Shown piece by piece: positions 7,758 to 19,200 of a DNA stretch of 26,589 bases. Numbering within the stretch: position 1 is the first letter of the stretch; every line of letters begins with the position of its first letter. Under the pieces are notes generated by a model. It searched no databases, was not told the origin of the DNA, and saw only the letters and a program-made list of their open reading frames with translations. This DNA is from Streptomyces rubradiris (GTDB lineage: Bacteria > Actinomycetota > Actinomycetes > Streptomycetales > Streptomycetaceae). The position numbers were made by a program, and so were the translations under genes. Where the stretch lies: contig NZ_BNEA01000019.1 of NCBI RefSeq assembly GCF_016860525.1, positions 1 through 26,589 on the forward strand, given 5' to 3'.

Positions 7758-8376
7758 TCAGCTCCAGGTGTTGCTCTCACGGCGGGCTCCGACGCTTTCC
7801 AACAGGCTGATCGTCGCGGTGTCGGTCTCGTCGACGTCGATCGTCGCGAGACCGAACTCGCGAGTGTGCAGAGCGTCCAGCGCGTGGACCAGCAGCGCCC
7901 TGCCGATGCCACGGCGGCGCTGGTCGGCGCGGACCTCGATGGAGCGAATCCGCGCGATCCGCGGCCTCCCGTTGTCCCGCATCGACGGCGAAATCCGGAT
8001 CACACCGACTTCGACCCCCTCGACTTCGGCGCGGGACTCCTCCGCGCCGCCGGTCAACGTCACCCCCCGCCGGGGGCGACACGGCGGGCTGCGCTTCGCC
8101 GGGCACCAGCAGGTACTGCCGCTCACTTCGGTGAGGGTGAAGCCGGCCCGCCGCCAGTTCGAGATCGTGTCCGCGTCGTCGGCGTCGACCAGCGTGTAGA
8201 GCGGCGCCGGCAGTTCCGCCAGCATGGCGGCGGCCAGCCGGTCGAAGGCTGTGTCGTGCCATGCGTCGATGCTGATGTACAGTCGCCCGTCGGGCCTGCG
8301 CCCCGTGTCCGCCACTGCCGACAACCAAGTCGCCGTCGCTGGCGTGCCACTGGTCTTCGGCGACCCGCGTGATCAC
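7758..8376 (-). CDS. GNAT-family N-acetyltransferase (frameshifted)
   Basis: The likely start is GTG at 8376, giving [19 protein letters not shown]. After a frame break near 8320 the reading continues [20 protein letters not shown] and [22 protein letters not shown] second frame holds [21 protein letters not shown] (one long motif, residues about 105-125), then the first frame returns. The acetyl-CoA binding motif A is [21 protein letters not shown], followed by [22 protein letters not shown], typical of GNAT C-termini. About three single-base breaks are needed. The gene precedes IF-1 with one base between. The substrate is unknown. Similar actinobacterial proteins that I recall are longer in the middle, so an internal deletion is possible. 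Confidence 0.82.
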
Positions 8377-8454
8377 GGGGTCTGGGGTGGGATGCTTAAG
8401 GTTGATGGCTGTCGCCTTCCAGGAGTGCCTCTGTGCGCTCCCGCGACATCTACA

Positions 8455-8511
8455 TCAGTCGCCTGCCGTGACCAATAGGGGGAGCACCCGGGTAATCGAA
8501 CGAACATTCAC
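8455..8511 (-). other. Candidate short leader frame (18 codons)
   Basis: A GTG at 8511 is preceded by GGAGGTG (8518-8524), a perfect Shine-Dalgarno at ideal spacing. It opens NVRSITRVLPLLVTAGD and stops with TGA at 8455, about 80 bases before the acetyltransferase start. It could be a leader peptide for the acetyltransferase/IF-1 transcript. Alternatively it could be the true start of a longer protein whose frame is broken, given how damaged the neighbouring genes are. Confidence 0.3.
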
Positions 8512-8724
8512 GGGTCTCACCTCCTACAGGGTCTGTCACGGCCTGGAGTGAACATTACCAGACGGACGTCGTCACGCCCAACTGCGAGGGCGGAGGAACC
8601 CTGCAGACAAGCCGCACCCTGCCGCGAAGGCCACGAGGCTGAGGGATGCCCAGCCGGCACGGCCGCTCCTAGCCTCCGCATGTAGGCAGAAGGCTTTTTG
8701 GTGCCCGATGAGGTTTCGCTCCAC

Positions 8725-8730
8725 GAGAGG
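8725..8730 (+). promoter_or_regulatory. Ribosome binding site deciding the PKS start
   Basis: GAGAGG lies twelve bases before the GTG at 8743. That start gives [20 protein letters not shown], which aligns with the beginning of RifA-type loading modules as I recall them. The earlier TTG at 8698, GTG at 8701 and ATG at 8731 lack a spaced ribosome binding site. Confidence 0.5.
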
Positions 8731-8742
8731 ATGCGTGATTCC

Positions 8743-10275
8743 GTGCGCGCCGAGCTGATCAGAGCGCTCCCCCTGGTGTTGCGGGAGCACGCGGACAACT
8801 TCGGTGGGAAGGTCGCCTTCGAGGACGCGGAGCGGGCGGTCACGTACGCCGATCTGGAGGCGCGGACCCGGCGGCTGGCCGGGCATCTGGCGGGACTCGG
8901 TGTGCGGCGCGGCGATCGGGTGATGATCTGCCTGCGCAACAGCGTGGAGATGCTGGAGAGTTACCTCGCGATCCTTCGCGCGGACGCCGATCGGGGTGCC
9001 GGTCAACCCCGCGTCCACCGACTTCGAACTGGACTATCTCCTGGCCGACAGCGAGGCGGCCGTCGTCATCACCGACCCCGTGCACGTGGCCGGCTTCCTG
9101 CGCTCGCCGTCCCTGCCCCGCGGCGCCAGGCTGCTGGTGACCGGCGACGCACCCGCGCACGCGTCGGTCCACGCCTACCAGGAACTCGTCAGGACCGAGC
9201 CCGCGGAACCCGCACGGGACGATCTCGGCCTGGACGACGTGGCATGGACGTTCTACACCTCGGGGACCACCGGGGAACCGAAGGGAGTGCTGTCCAGCCA
9301 GCGCAACTGCTTGTACTCGGTGGCGGCGAGCTATGTGCCGATCCCCGGGCTGTCGGCCGACGATCGCGTGCTGTGGCCGCTGCCGTTGTTCCACAGCCTC
9401 TCCCACATCGCGTGCGTGCTGGCGGTGACCGCGGTCGGCGCGACCGCCCGGATCATGGACAGCCCTTCGGGCGACGAGTTCCTGGAGGCCGCCCGGGAAA
9501 CCCGGGCCACCTTCGTGGCGGGTGTGCCGACCACCTACCACTACCTTCTGGAGGCGCGGCGCCAGCGCCGGATCACCCTGCCGGACCTGCGGATCGGGCT
9601 GGTCGGGGGAGCGGTCGCCGGCCCAGGGCTGTGCCGGTCGTTCCGCGAGGAGTTCGGGGTGCCGCTGGTCGATGCGTACGGCAGCACCGAGACGTGCGGG
9701 GCGATCACCATGAACCCGCCGGGAGGCGTCCGCGTCGACGGGTCGTGCGGGCTTCCGGTGCCCGGCGTGGATGTCCGCATCGTCGACCCGGAGACCGGCC
9801 GCGACGTGCCGGCCGGCGCCGAGGGCGAGGTGTGGGTGCGCGGCCCGAACGTGACGCCCGGCTACCACAACAAACCGGAGGCGACCGCTGCCGCGTTCCA
9901 GGACGGCTGGTATCGCACGGGTGACCTCGCCCGCCGGGACGCCGCCGGGTACTTCACCATCAGCGGCCGGATCAACGATCTGATCGTCCGGGCGGGGAGA
10001 ACGTCCATCCGGAGGAGATCGAGGCGGTTATCCGCGCCGTTCCGGGGATCGCCGACGTCGGCGTGGCCGGCCGGCCGCACGAGGTGCTGGGCGAGGTGCC
10101 CGTCGCCTACGTGGTCGCCGGCCCGTCAGGCGTCGAGGCCGACGCCGTGATCGAACGGTGCCGCCGGGAGCTGTCCACGTTCAAGCTTCCCGAAGAGGTC
10201 TATGAGGTGGCCGGCGTTCCGCGGACTGCGTCGGGGAAGATCCAGCGGCGCCTGCTGGCCGATCAGCCCGCCGTA
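8743..10275 (+). other. PKS loading module: adenylation domain
   Basis: ANL-family adenylation domain with [13 protein letters not shown] (A3, near 9256), [12 protein letters not shown] (A5, near 9675), [20 protein letters not shown] (A7) and the C-terminal catalytic lysine in [10 protein letters not shown] (10231-10245). In RifA this domain activates AHBA as the acyl-adenylate. Frame breaks near 8983 ([12 protein letters not shown] after adding G) and near 10003 ([13 protein letters not shown] after adding G) are single missing bases. Confidence 0.9.
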
Positions 10276-13200
10276 CTGCGATGCACGGCAAGCGGGGTGC
10301 ACGACGGAGTGCTGCGCCTGGAGTGGGTGCCCGCGCCGGCCCGCGGCACCGCCGGCCCCGCGCCGACGACCTGGGCGTTCGTCGGCTCGGCCGCGGCGGG
10401 CCTCGCCGCGGCCGCGGGCTCGTCCTCCTGCTACGCCGATCTGGCCACGGCCGGCGCCGCCGAGATGACGGTGCTGCTGGCGCCCGACATGCCGGGCACC
10501 TGGGCGAGCGCCGCGCCGGGATCGAACAGCTGGTCGAGGAGCTGACGGCGTGGGCCGCGCGAGCCGGATCGGGGCAGCTGGTCCTCGTGACCCGGCGGGC
10601 AGTGGCGGTCTCGGCGCGGGACGATCCGGCCGATCCGGCTCAGGCCATGCTGGCGGCCGCGGCGGGCCAGGTGCTGGGGAGCCGGGCCATCCTGGTCGAC
10701 CTGGACGGCGCATCGCCGGTCGACGCCGTGCCGTACGCGACCCTGCGTGACGAGCCGCGCTGGGCTCTGCGGTCCGGCGAGCTCCTGGTGGCCCGGCTGA
10801 CCCGTCAGGCGGTCCCGGACCGGTCGATACGCGATTCATGGTCCGGCTCCGACGGCGTCGTGGTGCTGACGGGTGCGCACACCGTGCGCGGCGCCGCGGT
10901 GGCACGCCACCTGGCCTCCGTCCTCCCGAACGAGCGGCTGCTGCTGATCGCCGGCGAGGACGCCGCCGAGTGGGAGCCGGCGATCGCGGCGGGCCCCGCC
11001 GCGGTGATCCTCGCCGACGGCGACCCCGAGCTGGCCGCGAAGCTGAGCACCGCAGCGGACTTTGCCCGGACCTCGTTCATCACGATCGCGGACTCGTACG
11101 AGGTCACCGGGGCGGCAGACCCCGGCCGGGCGGTCTCGGCGGCCATGATGGGCGCCGTGGTCCACGACCGCCGACGGCGCGGTCTGGCCGGCTCGGTCCT
11201 GACCTGGTGCGAACCGGCCGGGACACGCCGGGTTCGCCCTGGTTGCGTGACGGGCTGTTCGCGCTCGACACGCTCCTTGCCACATCGGACCCGACGCCGT
11301 TGTTCGCCCTGCGTGCGCGCCGGCCGGAGCCGGGGGCCGGCGTGCCCGCCCTGCTGCGTGCCCTCTTCCCAAAGCCGCTCGTCCAGGACGGACTCGAGGA
11401 CACCTCCTCCGCTCTGCGGGCAGAACTGGCCCGCCTGGACCGGCACGCGCAGCACACGCTGCTCCAGGCCCTGGTCCGGGACGAGTCCGCGGCGTCGCTC
11501 AACCAGCCCGACACCGTCGCCGTCCCGGTGGACCGGGCGTTCCGGGACCTCGGGTACAACTCGGTCGCACTCATCGAACTGCGTACCCGGCTGATGGCCA
11601 GGACCGGTCTGAAGCTGCCGACCGCAGCGGTGTTCGACCATCCGACGCCGCGTGCGCTGGCCGCGTACCTGCACGCCGAACTGGTCGGTGACACCGCTGC
11701 CGACACCCGCCGCCGGCAAACCGTCCGACCCCGACGAGCCGGTGGTGATCGTCGGGATGGCCTGCCGCCTGCCGGGCGGGATCACCGGGCCGGACGAGCT
11801 GTGGCGTCTGGTCAGCGAGGGCCGGGATGCGTCAGGGCCGTTTCCGGCCGACCGCGGCTGGGACCTGGAGCGGCTGTTCGACGCCGACCCGGGCCGGGCC
11901 GGGACCTCGTATGTCGACCGGGGCGGGTTCCTCGACGGCGCGGCCGAGTTCGACGCCGACTTCTTCGGGATCTCCCCGCGCGAGGCACTCGCGATGGACC
12001 CGCAGCAGCGGCTGCTGCTGGAGACCGCGTGGGAGGCGCTGGAGCACGCGGGAATCGACGCGTCGTCGTTGCGGGGCACCGACGCCGGGGTCTTCGCCGG
12101 CCTGATGGAGCAGGGCTACGGCACCGGCGGTCCGGTGCCCGAGGAGCTCGAGGCCTTCCAGACGACCGGAACCGCGGGCAGCGTCGCGTCGGGCCGGATC
12201 TCCTATCTGCTCGGCCTGCGGGGACCGGCGATCACCGTGGACACGGCGTGCTCGTCCTCACTGGTCGCGCTGCATCTGGCCGCCCACGCGCTGCGCCGCG
12301 GCGAGTGCTCCCTGGCCTTGGCCGGTGGTGCCACGGTGATGGCCACCCCCCAGTCATTCGTCGAGTTCTCCGGCAGCGCGCACTGGCCGCTGACGGCCGG
12401 TGCAAATCCTATGCCTCGGCCGCCGACGGCACCGCGTGGGCAGAGGGGGCCGGGATGCTGGTCCTGGAACGCCTCGGCGATGCCCGCCGCAACGGGCACC
12501 GGATCCTGGCGGTGCTGCGCGGCTCCTCGGTGAACTCCGACGGCGCGTCGAACGGCCTCACCGCACCGAGTGGTGAGGCGCAGCAACGGGTCATCCGGCA
12601 GGCACTGACGTCGGCCGGCCTGGGCCCGGCGGACATCGACGCGGTGGAGGGGCACGGGACCGGACCGTTCTGGGCGACCCGATCGAGGCCGAGGCGTTGC
12701 TGGCCACCTACGGCCGGGACCGCGACGCCGGCCAGCCCCTGTGGCTGGGATCGCTCAAATCGAACGTCGGCCACACCCAGGCCGCGGCCGGTGTCGCCGG
12801 CGTGATCAAGATGATCCAGGCGCTTCGGCACGGTGTGCTGCCGGCGACACTCAACGTGGACGAGCCCACCTCACGCGTCGACTGGTCGTCGGGCGCGGTC
12901 GCGCTGCTGACGGAGAACAGGACCTGGCCGGACCTCGGCCGTCCGCGTCGCGCGGGAATCTCCGGCTTCGGCCTGAGCGGAACGAACGCCCACGTGATCG
13001 TGGAGGAAGCACCCCGGCAGCCGGCCGTCCGGCGGCCGGCGCCACCGGCGCCATCGGCGCCCCGGATCGTGCCTCTGGTCCTGTCGGCCCGCGGAACGCG
13101 GGCGCTCAACCGGCTGGCGGACCGGCTCGTCCCGCTCATCCAGACCGCCGACGACTCGTCCTGGGCCGACATCGCCGTGGCGCTGGCCACTCGACGAGCA

Positions 13201-16200
13201 ACCATGGACGAGCGCGCGGTCGTACTGGCCGGCTCCCGGGACGAGGCGCTGGCCGGCCTGCGCGCACTGGCCCGCGACGAGGCCAGTCCCCTCGTGGTGC
13301 GCGACAGCGCCACCTCTGACGCGTCGTCCGGCGTCGTGCTGATCTTTCCCGGGCAGGGCGCGCAGTGGGCCGGGATGGGCCGTGAGCTGCTCGATACCTC
13401 CCCCGCGTTCGCCGGGGTCGTCCAGGAGTGCGCTCGGCTGCTGACCGAATGGGCGGACTGGTCGCTGATCGACGTGCTGCGCGGCGAGGCCGACCAGGAA
13501 CTGCTGGAACGCGTCGACGTCATCCAGGTGGCGAGCTTCGCGATGATGGCCGGGCTGGCCGCGCTGTGGGCGTCGGCGGGAGTCCGGCCCGACGCGGTCG
13601 TGGGCCACTCGCAGGGTGAGATCGCCGCGGCATACGTCGCCGGGGCGCTCTCCCTGCGCGACGCCATGCGGTCGTCGTGGTCCGCAGCCAGGCGATCGCC
13701 GGGACCCTGTCCGGCCGAGGAGGCATGGCGTCGGTGCGCCTCGACGCCTCCGCCGCGGCGGCCTGGCTGGCGGAAAGGGACGGCCGGTCCAGGTCGCCGC
13801 GGTGAACGGTCCGTCCTCGGTGGTGCTCTCCGGTGACCCGGAGGCGCTGGCGGACGCGTTGAGCGAACTGGCCGAGTCCGGTGTCGACGTACGGCGGGTG
13901 GCAGTCGACTACGCATCGCACAGCGACCAGGTCGAGGCCGTCCGGGACCACCTGGCGGTGGCTCTGGCCGATCTGTCGCCCGCCGAGCCCACGGTGCCCT
14001 TCCACTCGACCGTGACCGAGGGCCGGGCCACCGGAGCGCTGGATGGCGGCTACTGGTACCGCAACCTGCGGCAACAGGTCCGTTTCGGTCCCACGATCGA
14101 CCGCCTGCTGGAGCAGGGATTCGGCGCGTTCGTCGAGGTCAGCCCCCACCCGTGCTGGTCCAGCCGGTCGCTGAGGCCGTACACCACGCGCCCGCGGAAG
14201 CGGTCGTCGTCGTTCGTTGCGCCGGGACGACGGCGGGCTCGGCCGTCTGGTGCGATCGATGGCCGAGCTGTTCGTCCACGGCGTCCCGGTGGACTGGCGC
14301 GGCCTGCTCGCCGACGACGTCGCCCGGCCGCGTGGGTCGACCTGCCGACGTACCCGTTCGAGCGCCAGCACTTCTGGCGCCGTCCGGTGCCGAGCGCCGG
14401 CGCGTCGGGCATGGGCCTGGACGACGCCGGCCACCCGCTGCTCGGTGCGCTCGTCCGGCTCCCCGAATCCGGTGGCCTGGTCGCGACCGGCCGATGGTCC
14501 GCGTCGACGCTCGCGTGGTGCGGCCGGCACCGAGGCCCCGACGGGTCCGACGGCGCCCCGGTCCGGGTACCGGAGGCGGGTACTGGTGGAGCTGGCACTG
14601 TGGGCAGCGGATGAGGCCGACGCCCCGGTCGTCGAGGAGCTGACCATCGATCCGGCCGTCGGCTGCCCCGCCACGGCGGGCCGCGACATACGGATCGTCG
14701 TGGGGCGGCCGGACGCTTTCTCGCCGGCGGCCGATCACGGTCTACTCGGGGCCGCCCGGAGCGGCCGTGACTCAGGAATGGACACTCCACGCCACCGCAC
14801 GGCTTGACACCGTCGGCCGGCCCACCCGGCGAGTTCTCCCTCGGCCCCGCGGCCGAGGTCGCGCTCGATGACGCCGAGGCAGCCCGACGCGCACCGCTAC
14901 GGCATTCATCCGGCTCTGCTCGACGCGGCGGTCCGCGCCGTTGTCTCCCCGGAATGAAGCGGCCGAAGACCTGGCGAGCGTCCAGCTTGGCGTCCGGAGC
15001 CACCGGGATTGACGTCCGCTCGGCGTCCGCGCCGACCCGTCCGGCCTGGCACATCGAGTTGACGGATCCGGCCGGGCAGCGGGTGCTGGAGGTGGCTGAA
15101 CTGGTCACCGAGCAGCGGGAGCAGGCGCAGCCCGCTGCTTCCTGCGCGGGCCTCTTCCGCATCGACTGGGTCGACCACCCGCTACCGCCAAACTCCTCGG
15201 CGGCCGGCTCTGCCGCCCGCTACATCACCGACGCCACCGACCTCGTCGGCGCGCCGGCGACGTGCTGATCCACGAGGTCGACATCTCCGCCGGGGACCCT
15301 CGGGGCGCGGTCGTCGCGGAACTCGAACTGCTACAGGCGTTCCTCGCCCGGCCGGCCGGGACACGACCGACTGGTGATCGTCACGCCGGACTGGGAAGAC
15401 GTCGTCACCAAGCGCCGTGCGGGGCCTGGTGCGGTCGGCCCAGTCGGAGCACCCGGGCCGGTCGTCCTGGTGGCGGTGGACGACGCGGCCGGTGCGACGA
15501 ATGCTGTGATCGCGGCGGCCCTGAGCGGCGAACCGCAGCTCCGGCTCCGGGACGGCCGGGCACAGGTGCCACGGCTCGACCGGCTGCACCCGGCCGCTTC
15601 GTCATCGCAGGCCCGACCGCTCGATCCCGACGGCACCGTGCTGATCACCGGTGGTACGGAACGCTCGCGGCGGTGACCGCGCGGCACCTCGTCACCGAGC
15701 ACGGTGTCCGCCATCTGATCCTGGCCGGCCGCCGCGGCCCCGAGGCCGACGGCGCCGCGGCGCTGCACGACGAGACTGGTCGGGCTCGGCGCGAACCGTT
15801 CGGCTCGTGGCCGCCGATGTGTGCGGACCGCGAGCAGGTGGTGGCGCTGCTGTCCATGGTCGAAGAGAACCACCCGCTGACCGCGGTCGTGCACACCGCC
15901 GGGGTACTGACGACGCGGTCATCACCGAGCTCGACCCCGCACCGCGTCGACGCCGTGTTCGGGGCGAAGGTGGATGCGGCCCGCCACCTGGACGACCTCA
16001 CCCTGACCTCGGTCTCGCCGCCTTCGTTCTCTACTCCTCGGCCGCGGGCGTGCTCGGCAACCCGGGGCAGGGAAACTACACCGCGGCCAACGCGGCACTG
16101 GACGCCGTGGCGCGGGAACGGCGGCACGCCGGCCTGGCGGCGGTCTCGATCGCCTGGGGTTACTGGGACCGGGCCAGTGGCCTGACCCGCCACCTCGGCC

Positions 16201-19200
16201 ACGCCGACCACCGGCGGAACCGGACAATCGGCATGGTCGCCCTGTCGGACGGCGACGGGATGCGTTGCTCGACCAGTGCCTGCGCGCCGGTGACGGCCCG
16301 GACGCGGCGCTCGTCGCCGCCGGGTTCGACCTGGCCGCGCTCCGGGCGGCCGATCAGTCGCGGGTGCCGCCCTCCTGCGGAGCCTGGTCCGGGGCAAACG
16401 GCCGATCGGCCGGGCGACCACGAACGCACGGCCGGCTCCGGCGGCGCCGGCCTCCCCCTCCGGCCGGATCAGCGCGCTGCCCCCGGCCGAGCAGTTCGAC
16501 GCCCTGGTCGACCTGATCCGCCGGCAGTGCTCCCTCGTCCTTGGCCACGCGAGCACCGACGCGATCCGGCTCGACCGGACGTTCAAGGACTCGGGCTTCG
16601 ACTCGCTCACCGCGCTCGAACTGCGCAACCGGCTCGCCACCGCGACCGGGCTGTCCCTGCCCCCCTCGATGATCTTCGACTTTCCGCGACCGAGGTCGCT
16701 GGCGGCCCACCTGCAGGCCAAGCTCCTCGACGACGCGCAGGCCCAGCCGGCCACCGCGCAGCCGAGGGCGACGGCCGCGGAGCCGAGGGCGACGGCCGGG
16801 GAACCGATCGCCATCGTCGCGATGGCCTGCCGGTTCCCCGGTGGCGTACACAGCCCCGAAGACCTGTGGCGGATCCTGTCCGCGGAGACCGACACGGTCA
16901 CCGAGTTCCCCACCGACCGCGGCTGGGACACCGACCGGCTGTTCGATCCCGACCCGGACCACCCCGGCACCACCTACGTCCGCCACGGCGCCTTCCTCGA
17001 CGACCCGGGCGCCTTCGACGCCGGCTTCTTCGGTATCTCCCCGCAAGAGGCGTTGGCGATGGACCCGCAGCAGCGACTGGTCATGGAGACCTCGTGGGAG
17101 CTGCTCGAACGCGCAGGCATCGACCCGCACAGCCTGCACGCCCAGGATGTGGGCGTCTTCGTCGGGGTGAACAGCCATGACTGGACCGTACGCACGCACC
17201 ACGCGTCCGGCGTCGAGGGTTCCGCCTGACCGGCAGCTCGGGCAGCGTCCTGTCCGGAAGGGTGGCCTACCACCTGGGCCTGGAGGGCCCGGCGATCACC
17301 GTGGACACCGCCTGCTCGTCCTCACTGGTAGCCCTGCACCTGGCCGTGCAGGCCATCCGCAACGGCGAGTGCTCGATGGCGCTGGCGGGCGCGTGATGGG
17401 ATGGGCACGGTGGAGACCTTCATCGAGTTCTCCCGGCAGCGGGGGCTCGCCCCGACGGCCGCTGCAAGGCGTTCGCCGACACGGCCGACGGCACCGGCTG
17501 GTCGGAGGGGGTCGGACTCCTTCTGGTCGAGCCGCTGTCCCGGGCCCGTGAGCAGGGCCACCGGGTGCTGGCCCTGGTCCGCGGAACGGCGGTGAACTCC
17601 GACGGCGCCTCCAACGGCCTCACCGCGCCGAACGGCCCGTCGCAGCAGCGCGTGATCCGCAAGGCGCTCGCCGCGGCCGGACTGCGGGGGCGATGAGGTC
17701 GACTCCGTCGAGGGCCACGGCACCGGGACCACGCTCGGCGACCCGATCGAGGCGCAGGCGTGCTGGAGAACCTACGCCGGACCGGCCGGCCGACCGACCG
17801 CTCTGGCTCGGGTCGGTGAAGTCGAACATCGGCCACACCCAGGCCGCGGCCGGCGTCGCGGGCGTGATCAAGATGGTCATGGCGATGCGGCACGGCGTCC
17901 TGCCGAGGACGCTGCACGTCGACCGGCCGTCGACCCACGTGGACTGGTCGGCGGGCGCGGTCCGGCTGCTCACCGAACGCCGCGACTGGCCTCGTGCCGG
18001 ACACCGCGCCGGGCCTGGTGTGTCGTCGTTCGTATCGGCGGGACCAATGCTCACGTCATCCTGGAAGAGGGCCGGGTGAGGAGAGCGCCGTAGCATGACG
18101 CCCGACGAGATGATGACCGGGGATCCCGCCCTGGACCGCCCTCGTACGAGGGGCTGCGTTCCGGTTCCGTTCCTCCGTCGCACCCCCCGCGCTGCGTGCC
18201 CAGGCCGCCGGCTGGCGGACTTCGTGGCATCGCGGCCGGAGCTGGAGCCTGCCGACATCGCCCTCGCGCTGGCCACCGGCGCGGCGGCAGCTCGACAGCG
18301 TGCGGTCCTTGTGGTTCGGCATCGTGACAGTTGGTCGGCGATCGCGCGGTCTGCCAGGGTGCCGCGCCGCCATCGCGGCGCCCCGTGCGACGGCAGCTGG
18401 CCTTCCTGTTTCCCGTACAGGGCAGCCAGTGTCCCGGCTGGGCCGGGAACTCTGCGGCCAGGTTCCCGGTCTTACGCCGAGGGCGTTCACCGACGCCTGC
18501 CGCGCCGTCGAGACCCACTGGGCCGGTCATGCCAGCGCGCCGCTGTCCGACGTCGTCTTCGCCGCCCGGGCGCGCAGTGGAACGGCCGGCTGATCGATCA
18601 GACGATCTACACCCAGGCCGCCTGTGCGCTCTGGAAACCGCCCTGTATCGGCTCTACGAGTCATGGGACTGCGCCCGGACCTGGTCGTCGGCCACTACAT
18701 CGAGAGATTCACCGCCGCGCACGTCAGCGGGTGCTCGACCTGGCCGACGCGGGAAGCTGGTCGCCACGCGGGCCCGGCTGATGCAGGCGCTACCGGCCGG
18801 CGGAGCCATGGTCGCTGTCCGGCGAGCGAGGCCGAAGTGGCACCGGAACTTGGGGGAGGCACCCGACGTCGTCCCGTCGCGGCGGTCAACAGCGCCCGGT
18901 CGCTTGTGCTGTCCGGTGCCGTAGCAGCCTTGCTGTGGGTGGCGGGAGCGAGCCGCCGCTTCGGCCACAAGACCCTCCGGCTGCCGGGGAGTCATGCCTT
19001 CCACTCACCGTTGATGCGACCGATGCTCGCCGAGTTCCGGGAGGTCGCCGAGTCGCTGACCTACCGGCCGGGCCGGGTGCCCGTCGTGTCCACGGTCACC
19101 GGCCGGCCGGACACCGGACAGCGATTGGCCACCGCCGACTACTGGGTCGAGCAGGTGCAGGCCACGGTCCGGTTCGGGGATGCGGTCAGATCGCTGCGCG

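Larger units (their letters stand above)
8377..8742. promoter_or_regulatory. Divergent control region between acetyltransferase and PKS
   Basis: These 366 bases separate the minus-strand acetyltransferase/IF-1 pair from the plus-strand PKS, so promoters for both are expected here. Visible elements are a minus-strand ribosome binding site with a short frame (8455-8524) and two copies of GAACATT at 8502 and 8551, each beside a CAC/GTG. No convincing -35/-10 pair was identified for the PKS. Confidence 0.5.

Noticed and set aside
8396..8449. A 17-codon frame (SRERTEALLEGDSHQP after ATG) downstream of the short leader frame
   Set aside because: It has no Shine-Dalgarno at proper spacing. The ATG and stop are easily explained by chance in this interval.
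8501..8560. Two GAACATT copies (8502 and 8551) as an operator
   Set aside because: They are short and separated by 49 bases, and the flanks match poorly in either orientation. There is not enough to call a binding site.
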